Notes under the pieces: model-generated
Told to the model about the DNA's origin: nothing
The model's input: only the letters and a program-made list of their open reading frames with translations
The model's database searches: none
Source: Escherichia boydii
Lineage (GTDB): Bacteria > Pseudomonadota > Gammaproteobacteria > Enterobacterales > Enterobacteriaceae
Length of the DNA stretch: 64,000 nt
Assembly: GCA_041890495.1 (NCBI GenBank)
Contig: CP169086.1
Coordinates: 806,001-870,000 of the forward strand
Direction: 5' to 3'
Position numbers and translations under genes: made by a program
Part shown: positions 18,427-27,037 of the stretch, piece after piece
How positions within the stretch are numbered: the first letter of the stretch is position 1
Layout of the letters: each line of letters starts with the position of its first letter

Positions 18427-20475
18427 ATGAACATGTTTTTTAGGCTTACCGCGTTAGCTGGCCTGCTTGCAATAGCAGGCCAGACCTTCGCTGTAGAAGA
18501 TATCACGCGTGCTGATCAAATTCCGGTATTAAAGGAAGAGACGCAGCATGCGACGGTAAGTGAGCGCGTAACGTCGCGCTTCACCCGTTCTCATTATCGC
18601 CAGTTCGACCTCGATCAGGCATTTTCGGCCAAAATCTTTGACCGCTACCTGAATCTGCTCGATTACAGCCACAACGTGCTGCTGGCAAGCGATGTTGAAC
18701 AGTTCGCGAAAAAGAAAACCGAGTTAGGCGATGAACTGCGTTCAGGCAAACTCGACGTTTTCTACGATCTCTACAATCTGGCGCAAAAGCGCCGTTTTGA
18801 GCGTTACCAGTACGCTTTGTCGGTACTGGAAAAGCCGATGGATTTCACCGGCAACGACACTTATAACCTTGACCGCAGCAAAGCGCCCTGGCCGAAAAAC
18901 GAGGCTGAGTTGAACGCGCTGTGGGACAGTAAAGTCAAATTCGACGAGTTAAGCCTGAAGCTGGCAGGAAAAACGGATAAAGAAATTCGTGAAACCCTGA
19001 CACGCCGCTACAAATTTGCCATTCGTCGTCTGGCGCAAACCAACAGCGAAGATGTTTTCTCGCTGGCAATGACGGCGTTTGCGCGTGAAATCGACCCGCA
19101 TACCAACTATCTTTCCCCGCGTAATACCGAACAGTTCAACACTGAAATGAGTTTGTCGCTGGAAGGTATTGGCGCAGTGCTGCAAATGGATGATGACTAC
19201 ACCGTTATCAATTCGATGGTGGCAGGTGGTCCGGCAGCGAAGAGTAAAGCTATCAGCGTTGGTGACAAAATTGTCGGTGTTGGTCAAACAGGCAAGCCGA
19301 TGGTTGACGTGATTGGCTGGCGTCTTGATGATGTGGTTGCCTTAATTAAAGGGCCGAAGGGCAGTAAAGTTCGTCTGGAAATTTTACCTGCTGGTAAAGG
19401 GACCAAGACCCGCACTGTAACATTGACCCGTGAACGTATTCGTCTCGAAGACCGCGCGGTTAAAATGTCGGTGAAGACCGTCGGTAAAGAGAAAGTCGGC
19501 GTGCTGGATATTCCGGGCTTCTATGTGGGTTTGACAGACGATGTCAAAGTTCAACTGCAGAAACTGGAAAAACAGAATGTCAGCAGTGTGATCATCGACC
19601 TGCGTAGCAATGGCGGTGGGGCGTTGACCGAAGCGGTATCGCTCTCAGGTCTGTTTATTCCTGCGGGTCCCATTGTTCAGGTCCGCGATAACAACGGCAA
19701 GGTTCGTGAAGACAGCGATACCGACGGGCAGGTGTTCTATAAAGGCCCGCTGGTGGTACTGGTTGACCGTTTCAGTGCTTCGGCTTCAGAAATCTTTGCC
19801 GCGGCAATGCAGGATTACGGTCGTGCGCTGGTTGTGGGTGAACCGACGTTTGGTAAAGGCACCGTTCAGCAATACCGTTCATTGAACCGTATTTACGATC
19901 AGATGTTACGTCCTGAATGGCCAGCGCTGGGTTCTGTGCAGTACACGATCCAGAAATTCTATCGCGTTAACGGCGGCAGTACGCAACGTAAAGGCGTAAC
20001 GCCAGACATCATCATGCCGACGGGTAATGAAGAAACGGAAACGGGTGAGAAATTCGAAGATAACGCGCTGCCGTGGGATAGCATCGATGCCGCGACTTAT
20101 GTGAAATCAGGAGATTTAACTGCCTTTGAACCGGAGCTGCTGAAGGAACATAATGCGCGTATCGCGAAAGATCCTGAGTTCCAGAACATCATGAAGGATA
20201 TCGCGCGCTTCAACGCTATGAAGGACAAGCGCAATATCGTTTCTCTGAACTACGCTGTGCGTGAGAAAGAGAATAATGAAGATGATGCGACGCGTCTGGC
20301 GCGTTTGAACGAACGCTTTAAACGCGAAGGTAAACCGGAGTTGAAGAAGCTGGATGATCTACCGAAAGATTACCAGGAGCCGGATCCTTATCTGGATGAG
20401 ACGGTGAATATCGCACTCGATCTGGCGAAGCTTGAAAAAGCCAGACCCGCGGAACAACCCGCTCCCGTCAAGTAA
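18427..20475 (+). CDS. prc: Tail-specific periplasmic protease Prc
   Basis: 682 residues from ATG 18427 (AACGGAGGCC upstream); signal peptide of 22 residues ending QTFA. N-terminal helical domain, PDZ domain (about 240-320: LSLEGIGAVLQMDDDYTVIN.. GDKIVGVGQ), then the S41 peptidase domain with the catalytic Ser in SASASEIF and the Lys in EPTFGKGTV. Processes the FtsI C-terminus and, with adaptor NlpI, degrades MepS. Identical to K-12 apart from a rare substitution. Ends at a strong terminator. Confidence 0.98.
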   Translation: MNMFFRLTALAGLLAIAGQTFAVEDITRADQIPVLKEETQHATVSERVTSRFTRSHYRQFDLDQAFSAKIFDRYLNLLDYSHNVLLASDVEQFAKKKTELGDELRSGKLDVFYDLYNLAQKRRFERYQYALSVLEKPMDFTGNDTYNLDRSKAPWPKNEAELNALWDSKVKFDELSLKLAGKTDKEIRETLTRRYKFAIRRLAQTNSEDVFSLAMTAFAREIDPHTNYLSPRNTEQFNTEMSLSLEGIGAVLQMDDDYTVINSMVAGGPAAKSKAISVGDKIVGVGQTGKPMVDVIGWRLDDVVALIKGPKGSKVRLEILPAGKGTKTRTVTLTRERIRLEDRAVKMSVKTVGKEKVGVLDIPGFYVGLTDDVKVQLQKLEKQNVSSVIIDLRSNGGGALTEAVSLSGLFIPAGPIVQVRDNNGKVREDSDTDGQVFYKGPLVVLVDRFSASASEIFAAAMQDYGRALVVGEPTFGKGTVQQYRSLNRIYDQMLRPEWPALGSVQYTIQKFYRVNGGSTQRKGVTPDIIMPTGNEETETGEKFEDNALPWDSIDAATYVKSGDLTAFEPELLKEHNARIAKDPEFQNIMKDIARFNAMKDKRNIVSLNYAVREKENNEDDATRLARLNERFKREGKPELKKLDDLPKDYQEPDPYLDETVNIALDLAKLEKARPAEQPAPVK

Positions 20476-20480
20476 TATCA

Positions 20481-20511
20481 ATCAGGCACAAGAAATTGTG
20501 CCTGATTTTTT
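20481..20511 (+). terminator. prc terminator
   Basis: 11-bp perfect stem ATCAGGCACAA / TTGTGCCTGAT with a GAAA tetraloop and a T6 tract, 6 bp after the prc stop. Confidence 0.9.
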
Positions 20512-20666
20512 AACAGCGGCAAGATGCCGTAAATCAGATGCTACAAAATGTAAAGTTGTGTCTTTCTGGTGACTTACGCACTATCCAGACTTGAAAATAG
20601 TCGCGTAACCCATACGATGTGGGTATCGCATATTGCGTTTTGTTAAACTGAGGTAAAAAGAAAATT

Positions 20667-21548
20667 ATGATGCGAATCGCGCTCTTCCTGCTAACGAACC
20701 TGGCCGTAATGGTCGTTTTCGGGCTGGTACTGAGCCTGACAGGGATACAGTCGAGCAGCGTTCAGGGGCTGATGATCATGGCCTTGCTGTTCGGTTTTGG
20801 TGGTTCCTTCGTTTCGCTTCTGATGTCCAAATGGATGGCATTACGATCTGTTGGCGGGGAAGTGATCGAGCAACCGCGTAACGAAAGGGAACGTTGGCTG
20901 GTCAATACTGTAGCAACCCAGGCTCGTCAGGCAGGGATCGCTATGCCGCAAGTGGCTATCTACCATGCGCCGGACATCAACGCTTTTGCAACCGGTGCGC
21001 GCCGTGATGCCTCTCTGGTTGCTGTCAGCACCGGTTTGCTGCAGAACATGAGCCCGGATGAAGCCGAGGCGGTAATTGCTCACGAAATCAGCCACATCGC
21101 CAATGGTGATATGGTTACCATGACGCTGATTCAGGGCGTGGTGAACACCTTCGTTATCTTTATTTCCCGTATTCTGGCGCAGCTTGCCGCGGGTTTTATG
21201 GGCGGAAATCGTGATGAAGGTGAAGAGAGCAACGGCAACCCGCTGATCTACTTTGCGGTTGCAACGGTTCTGGAACTGGTGTTTGGTATTCTGGCGAGCA
21301 TTATCACCATGTGGTTCTCGCGTCATCGTGAATTCCATGCTGATGCCGGTTCGGCAAAACTGGTTGGTCGCGAGAAAATGATTGCCGCGCTGCAGCGCCT
21401 GAAAACCAGCTATGAACCGCAAGAAGCAACCAGCATGATGGCTTTCTGCATTAACGGTAAGTCGAAATCGCTCAGTGAGTTGTTCATGACTCACCCGCCG
21501 CTGGATAAACGAATTGAAGCTCTGCGTACGGGTGAATACCTGAAGTAA
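20667..21548 (+). CDS. htpX: Membrane zinc metalloprotease HtpX
   Basis: 293 residues, M48 family. Two N-terminal transmembrane helices (residues ~4-24 and 34-54), the HEISH zinc site at 139-143, a second hydrophobic pair after residue 155, and the third zinc ligand Glu in [13 protein letters not shown]. Works with FtsH in quality control of inner-membrane proteins and is Cpx-regulated in E. coli. Identical to K-12 as recalled. Last gene of this type A block; the sequence type changes after it. Confidence 0.97.
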
Positions 21549-21564
21549 CGCTAAGAACGCTAAT

Positions 21565-21600
21565 AAGCCGGGCAGGAGTACACTCCGCCCGGCTTTTTTT
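21565..21600. terminator. Terminator between htpX and yebQ
   Basis: Stem AAGCCGGGC / GCCCGGCTT with inner GGAGT / ACTCC and a T7 run. It sits between convergent htpX and yebQ and overlaps the end of yebQ by two bases. Confidence 0.85.
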
Positions 21601-22972
21601 ATGCCTGAACCCTGGGCTGGGTAACCCGCAGGCCGCTGACGACCGCCGCGACGGAGGCAAGGGCACCCGCGGTGAGAAGCGCAATGTGGTTACCGTTTTG
21701 CCCGGCGAGGTTAAACATCAGGGCGACCAGCGCCGCACCGCTGCTTTGTCCCAGAAGGCGCGCTGTCCCCAGCATGCCGCTGGCACCTCCGCTGCGATGG
21801 CGCGGCGCGGAGGTGATAATGGTGTGATTGTTAGGGGACTGGAACAGGCCAAACCCCGCGCCGCAAAGGATCATGCGCCAGATGATGTCCAGATCGGTTG
21901 GCGATGACGGTAGCATAGCCAGCGCGAAAAGGCCTGTCGCCATCACCGCCAGCCCCAACGCTCCCAATAAACCGGCATGAACGCGTTCAATTAAATAACC
22001 TGCCAGCGGTGCCATCACCATCGTCGCCAGCGGCCAGGGGGTGAGCAGCAGCCCGGTTTCCACTTCTGAACGGCCAACTACGCTCTGCAGGAAGAAGGGC
22101 AGAGAAACCAGGGCCAGCATCTGGGCGCAAAACGAGCAAACGGACGTGCAAATGGAGAGGGAAAAGAGGGGAATACGCAGCAGATCGACCGGCAGCAAAG
22201 GAACGGGCAGGGTGAGCTGGCGGCGTACAAAGAAGAAGCCGATTGCCAGCAGGGCGATGAGCTCCGCGGCGGTAAGCATCAGAGATTGTCCCTGCGCAAA
22301 GCCGCTCAGCGCCGTAATCAGCAGGCCAAAGGTCAGGGCATTCATCACCGCACTCGCCACGTCGAAGCGCGGCATGCTGCTCTTAGGACCGTTAGCGGGA
22401 AGAAAGCGCAGGGCAAAGAAGATGGCGACGATACCCAGCGGCACGTTAATGGCGAACAGCCATTGCCATGACGCAACGGAGAGGATCGCCGCCGCTATCG
22501 TTGGCCCGGCGGCAGAAGAGACGGCGACAATAAACGAGTTTATCCCCATTCCGCGCCCCAGATGACGCTGCGGATAAATCAAGCGGATCAACGCCGTGTT
22601 TACGCTCATCAGCGCCGCGCCGCCAAAACCCTGCGCAATACGCGCAAGCGTCAGGGTATGCAGTGAGTCTGAAAGAGCGCATAACAAGGACGTGAAGGTG
22701 AAAACCACCAGACCGCACTGATACACCCGACGGTAGCCAAACATATCGCCCAGAAACGAAAACGAGAGCAGGGAGATGACAATGGCGATTTGATAGGCGT
22801 TCACTACCCAGATGGAACTGGCTGGCGTGGCATGAAGGTCCGTGGCGATTGTTGGCAGGGCGACGTTGGCGATTGCGCCGTCAAGGACAGCCATCGAAAT
22901 ACCAATCACAATGGTTAATATCGCACCGTATCGCTGGGGCAATGGCAGGCCGTCGGCCTGAACTTTTGGCAT
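21599..22972 (-). CDS. yebQ: YebQ, MFS drug-efflux-type transporter (DHA2, 14-TM)
   Basis: 457 residues from ATG 22972 (MPKVQADGLPLPQRYG), the E. coli length. Strongly hydrophobic with about 14 helices; the DHA2 motifs VLDGAIANVALPTIA (TM1) and LGDMFGYRRVYQ (motif A loop) are clear. Substrate unknown. The first ~85 residues equal K-12 YebQ, while the later part is diverged. Divergently transcribed from kdgR, with a possible KdgR box between them. Confidence 0.93.
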   Translation of the reverse strand: MPKVQADGLPLPQRYGAILTIVIGISMAVLDGAIANVALPTIATDLHATPASSIWVVNAYQIAIVISLLSFSFLGDMFGYRRVYQCGLVVFTFTSLLCALSDSLHTLTLARIAQGFGGAALMSVNTALIRLIYPQRHLGRGMGINSFIVAVSSAAGPTIAAAILSVASWQWLFAINVPLGIVAIFFALRFLPANGPKSSMPRFDVASAVMNALTFGLLITALSGFAQGQSLMLTAAELIALLAIGFFFVRRQLTLPVPLLPVDLLRIPLFSLSICTSVCSFCAQMLALVSLPFFLQSVVGRSEVETGLLLTPWPLATMVMAPLAGYLIERVHAGLLGALGLAVMATGLFALAMLPSSPTDLDIIWRMILCGAGFGLFQSPNNHTIITSAPRHRSGGASGMLGTARLLGQSSGAALVALMFNLAGQNGNHIALLTAGALASVAAVVSGLRVTQPRVQA

Positions 22973-23100
22973 AGGAAATTTTATATCTTGGTGAATAATC
23001 AACAGGGGTATGATTCTAGCACTGATATTCACGGTGGATGTCGCAGAATTGTAACTACCGGCAAAAGATGGATTGCGACCACCCCTGGTGCGAAATTATA

Positions 23101-23124
23101 ATAAAAAACAGTTCTGATTTTTAT
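23101..23124. promoter_or_regulatory. Possible KdgR operator in the yebQ-kdgR intergenic region
   Basis: Inverted repeat ATAAAAA-N10-TTTTTAT resembles the A/T-rich palindromes bound by KdgR and lies 25 bp before the kdgR start. It would fit autoregulation, but the match is judged by eye only. Confidence 0.35.
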
Positions 23125-23148
23125 AAAACACTCGCAATGAGGTGATAA

Positions 23149-23940
23149 ATGGCTAACGCAGATCTGGATAAACAGCCTGATTCTGTATCTTCCGTGCTAA
23201 AAGTTTTTGGCATTTTGCAGGCGCTGGGTGAAGAGCGCGAAATAGGGATAACCGAGCTGTCGCAGCGCGTCATGATGTCAAAAAGCACCGTTTATCGCTT
23301 TTTACAGACCATGAAAACCTTAGGTTATGTGGCGCAGGAAGGGGAGTCGGAGAAATATTCCCTGACCCTGAAATTGTTTGAACTGGGCGCTCGCGCGTTA
23401 CAAAACGTCGATTTAATTCGTAGCGCAGATATCCAGATGCGTGAGATCTCCCGCCTGACCAAAGAAACTATCCACCTCGGCGCACTGGACGAAGACAGTA
23501 TTGTTTACATTCACAAAATTGACTCTATGTACAATTTGCGCATGTATTCACGGATTGGGCGTCGTAATCCGCTGTACAGCACCGCGATTGGTAAGATACT
23601 GCTGGCATGGCGCGATCGCGATGAAGTGAAGCAAATTCTTGAGGGCGTGGAGTATAAACGCAGTACCGAGCGGACCATCACCAGTACAGAAGCGTTATTA
23701 CCCGTTCTGGACCAGGTGCGCGAGCAGGGGTATGGCGAAGATAACGAAGAGCAGGAAGAAGGGCTGCGATGCATTGCGGTACCGGTATTTGATCGCTTTG
23801 GCGTGGTCATTGCCGGTTTGAGCATCTCCTTCCCGACGTTGCGTTTCTCTGAAGAGCGTCTGCATGAGTATGTGGCTATTCTGCACACTGCCGCACGTAA
23901 AATTTCTGAGCAGATGGGGTATCACGACTACCCGTTTTAA
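23149..23940 (+). CDS. kdgR: KdgR, IclR-family repressor of pectin/KDG catabolism
   Basis: 263 residues: N-terminal winged helix-turn-helix (residues ~14-75, with ITELSQRVMMSKSTVYRFLQ) and C-terminal IclR effector domain (~90-255) that binds 2-keto-3-deoxygluconate. KDG feeds into the Entner-Doudoroff path that begins at the left end of the window. Very conserved; differs from K-12 at a few positions (KILLAW, HEYVAIL, ISEQM). Preceded by GAGGTG. Confidence 0.96.
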   Translation: MANADLDKQPDSVSSVLKVFGILQALGEEREIGITELSQRVMMSKSTVYRFLQTMKTLGYVAQEGESEKYSLTLKLFELGARALQNVDLIRSADIQMREISRLTKETIHLGALDEDSIVYIHKIDSMYNLRMYSRIGRRNPLYSTAIGKILLAWRDRDEVKQILEGVEYKRSTERTITSTEALLPVLDQVREQGYGEDNEEQEEGLRCIAVPVFDRFGVVIAGLSISFPTLRFSEERLHEYVAILHTAARKISEQMGYHDYPF

Positions 23941-23953
23941 TCCCTGCTGGCAG

Positions 23954-23984
23954 AAAAAACGCCGCATCTGATGCGGCGTTTTTT
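23954..23984. terminator. kdgR/yobH bidirectional terminator
   Basis: 14-bp symmetrical stem AAAAAACGCCGCAT / ATGCGGCGTTTTTT with a CTG loop, between convergent kdgR and yobH. Confidence 0.9.
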
Positions 23985-24005
23985 GTTTGTCATTCACCAG
24001 GCTGA

Positions 24006-24245
24006 TTAGCCATTATCAATGACGACGGATGTTTTACGCAGTACAGGGCATTGGGTTAAGCCAACGATCCCGCTGTCAGTATGCAGATACTGGGCAGTGC
24101 TCATTCCTTGTGCTGTTAAATATTTACACTGAATGCCTAGCCCGGCTGCGTTTTCGGTGCTCCCCACGAGCACGCCATAGCCTGTTAACAGAAGGCCAAT
24201 CCAGACAAGGGCCAGCGCAATAATTGTTCGAATAATGAATCGCAT
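24006..24245 (-). CDS. yobH: YobH, small exported/membrane protein
   Basis: 79 residues. N-terminal hydrophobic segment (FIIRTIIALALVWIGLLLTGYGVLVG) acts as a signal or anchor; two Cys remain in the short outer part. Start at the second of two adjacent ATGs, matching E. coli. Function unknown; diverged from K-12. Confidence 0.87.
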   Translation of the reverse strand: MRFIIRTIIALALVWIGLLLTGYGVLVGSTENAAGLGIQCKYLTAQGMSTAQYLHTDSGIVGLTQCPVLRKTSVVIDNG

Positions 24246-24339
24246 CATTACCTCTTTTATCGTTGTTATCGTAATGCTAGCGTAAAGTGTTTACGCGATG
24301 AAACAAGTGCAGGATTCTTAAAAAAGCGCGATGGAGGCA

Positions 24340-24372
24340 CAGTTAGTCCTTGTTTAAGATAAGCGTGATAAT
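24340..24372 (+). promoter_or_regulatory. Probable PhoP-dependent promoter of mgrB
   Basis: A TGTTTA half-site at 24351-24356 with a weaker upstream repeat (CAGTTA, 5-bp spacer) lies 10 bp before a GATAAT -10 element. This is the layout of PhoP-activated promoters, and mgrB is PhoP-activated in relatives. Confidence 0.55.
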
Positions 24373-24405
24373 CTCGTTACATCAGGTCCTTAGACGGAGT
24401 GTGGA

Positions 24406-24549
24406 GTGAAAAAAATACGCTGGGTAATTCTGATTATCGTGCTGATAGCGTGCGTGGTGTTATGGACACAGACGATCAATGTGATGTGCGATCAGGATGT
24501 ACAGTTTTTTAGCGGCGTTTGCGCAATAAACAAGTTTATTCCGTGGTAA
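24406..24549 (+). CDS. mgrB: MgrB, PhoQ-inhibitory membrane peptide
   Basis: 47 residues with a GTG start, too short for routine gene finding. N-terminal KKIRW, one transmembrane helix (VILIIVLIACVVLWTQ), then the periplasmic signature MCDQDVQFFSGVCAINKFIPW split as MCDQDVQFFSG and VCAINKFIPW, with the two Cys needed for activity. MgrB represses PhoQ as negative feedback; inactivation gives polymyxin/colistin resistance in Klebsiella and relatives. The copy here appears intact. Confidence 0.96.
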   Translation: MKKIRWVILIIVLIACVVLWTQTINVMCDQDVQFFSGVCAINKFIPW

Positions 24550-24623
24550 TAGACATTTTTTCTCAACGTGATTTCCTTCCTTCGCGCCAGTGGTAAAATA
24601 GACGTTTTTATTGAGGTGGTGAA

Positions 24624-24914
24624 ATGGGTGAGTTACTGAATTCAGGGCTGCTGAATATAGCGTCCCTGATGATTTCTTTGGTTGTTCTGCTTGTGGGGCT
24701 GGTCATCTGGTTTTTCGTGAACCGCGCCAGTTCCCGTACTAACGAGCAGATCGAACTGCTGGAAGCGCTGCTCGATCAGCAAAAACGTCAGAATGCGCTG
24801 CTACGCCGTCTGTGTGAGGCGAACGAACCGGAAGAGAAAGATGCGCCGAAAGACGCGATCGCTGAAGATAACAAAGACGAAGACGACTTTATCCGCCTGG
24901 TGGCTGAGCGTTAA
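24624..24914 (+). CDS. yebO: YebO, small membrane protein
   Basis: 96 residues: N-terminal transmembrane helix (IASLMISLVVLLVGLVIWFF), then a charged, probably coiled-coil stretch (RTNEQIELLEALLDQQKRQNA split across a helix) and an acidic tail ending DDFIRLVAER. Follows GAGGTGGTGAA. Usually next to mgrB in Enterobacteriaceae; function not established. Confidence 0.9.
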   Translation: MGELLNSGLLNIASLMISLVVLLVGLVIWFFVNRASSRTNEQIELLEALLDQQKRQNALLRRLCEANEPEEKDAPKDAIAEDNKDEDDFIRLVAER

Positions 24915-24937
24915 TCTTTTTGTCCTGGGAGGTGGCT

Positions 24938-25927
24938 GTGGTCTGGAAAAATCCCTGGTATGACCCCTCCCTGAAACATCACACCCCGAACGGTTTTCGT
25001 AATACCTATCCTGTCGAACATCAACCCGGTGACCTTGACCGTTGGCGTAAAGCACGTAAAAAGGCCGGTTTACCGAAGCCGCCCGCGCTGGGTTATGAAG
25101 ACTTTATCCGTCAGTGGTGGCAGCCTGTTGAGCTAACTCAACCTCAAGAAGATGGGGTATGGTGGCTCGGACACGCGAGCGTGTTGCTGCAGCTGGACGG
25201 CAATATCATCCTTACCGATCCGGTGTTTTCACGGCGCGCTTCTCCGCTCCCTTTCCTTGGGCCACAGCGTAAGACACCCCCCGTACTGTCTGTCGAGCAA
25301 CTTCATCAGCTTGATGCGGTCGTCATCTCCCATAATCATTACGATCATCTTGATGACGCGACCATTCGCCGAATCCTCAAGCGCTTTCCCGACGTCAGGG
25401 TTTTTGTGCCTTTGGGCCTGGCCGACTGGTTTCGTTGCCGGGGAGCAAAACGCGTGGTCGAACTCGACTGGTGGCAGAGTTTCACCTGGCAGGGGATGAC
25501 GCTGACCGCCGTACCGGCACAGCACTGGAGCATGCGCACGCCCTGGAACCGCAATCGTTCCTTATGGTGCGGCTGGGTGATGGAAGGGCGGCATCACCGC
25601 TTCTGGTTCAGCGGTGATACGGGGTATTCGCCCGAGCTGCTATTGATACCTGAACGCCTGGGCCAGATAGATGCCGCCGCGTTACCGATTGGTGCCTATG
25701 CCCCACGATGGTTCATGGCTGTCCATCATATGGATCCGCAATCTGCGGTGGCATTGTGGCAGCAGCTTGGCTGTCCTATGGCGTTTCCCATTCACTGGGG
25801 CGTGTTTGAACTGGCAGATGAAGCCTTAGATGAACCTGTGCAGGAGTTAACTCACGCGCTCGATAATTTAGCACCAGTTAATCATTCTTTCAGGATACTG
25901 AAAATTGGTGAATATTTATCCTTATAA
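24938..25927 (+). CDS. MBL-fold metallo-hydrolase (NAPE-PLD/UlaG-like)
   Basis: About 329 residues from the GTG at 24938, placed five bases after GGGAGG; other in-frame GTG/TTG starts lie up to 18 bp upstream. Metallo-beta-lactamase fold: VWWLGHASVLLQLDG strand, the zinc motif HNHYDH, later His in PAQHWS, GDTGYSPEL, and the final PIHWG. The overall pattern resembles NAPE-hydrolysing phospholipase D-like proteins and YjsE-like hydrolases. Substrate unknown. This gene is not beside yebO in K-12 as I recall, so it belongs to the type B backbone. Confidence 0.85.
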   Translation: MVWKNPWYDPSLKHHTPNGFRNTYPVEHQPGDLDRWRKARKKAGLPKPPALGYEDFIRQWWQPVELTQPQEDGVWWLGHASVLLQLDGNIILTDPVFSRRASPLPFLGPQRKTPPVLSVEQLHQLDAVVISHNHYDHLDDATIRRILKRFPDVRVFVPLGLADWFRCRGAKRVVELDWWQSFTWQGMTLTAVPAQHWSMRTPWNRNRSLWCGWVMEGRHHRFWFSGDTGYSPELLLIPERLGQIDAAALPIGAYAPRWFMAVHHMDPQSAVALWQQLGCPMAFPIHWGVFELADEALDEPVQELTHALDNLAPVNHSFRILKIGEYLSL

Positions 25928-26452
25928 ACGAAGCGATAAATTGTTGCATATATTGTTGATGTAAACGCGCGCAGGAATGTTTTATTTTTATCGAAACGTT
26001 TTGCTTGCCTTCTTTTGATGCAGAGTCATAAAAATTTCATTATTTTGGTGCATAACGCTGTTTATTAACTGGTGCATTTTAATACAGCCGGGCGCCGGTT
26101 ATTAACACTGTTTTTTCTCTGAAACAATTTGGTCGCGTTACAATGATTTAAGCATAAGTTTTCACAAATTGTTCTAACTCACTCAAGACGTAAGATTTCT
26201 TTTACCGGTTGCTGGACGCTTCGTTATGATTGAGCTATGTTAAAAAAGTCTTAGATTACAGCGGTCGTGAAAGCAACGCTGGGTCTTTGTTACGCAGCAG
26301 AGCTGTCTGTATGTGATGCGCATAATTGTGCAAAACCTGACAGGCACTGTTCGAATTTGTGCGTCTGATCGAGACATGTTTAAAAATGGCTTGCCATAAT
26401 TAACGTTGTATGTGATAACAGATTTCGGGTTAAACGAGGTACAGTTCTGTTT
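25928..26452 (+). promoter_or_regulatory. Long A/T-rich intergenic region with probable yobF-cspC promoter
   Basis: 525 bp with no gene that I can support. It holds two copies of GGTGCAT (near 26048 and 26081) and a candidate promoter TTTACC-N18-TATGAT at 26201-26230, which would give a ~220-nt leader before yobF. The change from type B sequence (MBL gene) to type A (yobF) must fall inside it. Confidence 0.45.
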
Positions 26453-26596
26453 ATGTGTGGCATTTTCAGTAAAGAAGTCCTGAGTAAACACGTTGACGTT
26501 GAATACCGCTTCTCTGCCGAGCCTTATATTGGTGCCTCATGCAGTAATGTGTCAGTTTTATCTATGTTATGCCTGCGGGCGAAGAAAACAATCTAA
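26453..26596 (+). CDS. yobF: YobF, small stress-responsive protein
   Basis: 47 residues ([20 protein letters not shown] start, RAKKTI end), identical to E. coli YobF as I recall it. A small protein that accumulates under heat and other stresses in E. coli and is co-transcribed with cspC, whose start lies 12 bp downstream. Function unknown. Confidence 0.95.
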
Positions 26597-26608
26597 GGAA
26601 TTTTTCAA

Positions 26609-26818
26609 ATGGCAAAGATTAAAGGTCAGGTTAAGTGGTTCAACGAGTCTAAAGGTTTTGGCTTCATTACTCCGGCTGATGGCAGCAAAGACGTGTTCGT
26701 ACACTTCTCCGCTATCCAGGGTAATGGCTTCAAAACTCTGGCTGAAGGTCAGAACGTTGAGTTCGAAATTCAGGACGGCCAGAAAGGTCCGGCAGCTGTT
26801 AACGTAACAGCTATCTGA
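26609..26818 (+). CDS. cspC: Cold-shock-family RNA chaperone CspC
   Basis: 69 residues, identical to K-12 CspC. Cold-shock OB fold with RNP1 KGFGFI and RNP2 VFVHF. Constitutive family member that binds single-stranded RNA, melts secondary structure and stabilises rpoS and other stress mRNAs. Preceded by AAGGAAT. Confidence 0.98.
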
Positions 26819-26864
26819 TCGAACCCCTGCTGACTGAAGCGCTTAGCACTTCACTCTCAGACAT

Positions 26865-26892
26865 AAAGCCTCGCATAACGCGGGGCTTTTTT
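26865..26892 (+). terminator. cspC terminator
   Basis: Stem AAAGCCTCGC / GCGGGGCTTT (one G-T pair) with an ATAAC loop and following T tract, 47 bp after cspC. Confidence 0.75.
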
Positions 26893-27037
26893 ATGTCCCT
26901 AATCTTTCAAAATATTACCATTCGCGGTCTCGTTATTAACTTGTTGCAAAGCTGCGAGGTTAGTAGCACTGTTTTGCCACCCTAACACCATCTTTTCCCG
27001 TTAAATCAGGGCGTTGTTTTACAGCCCTGGGGTGCAG

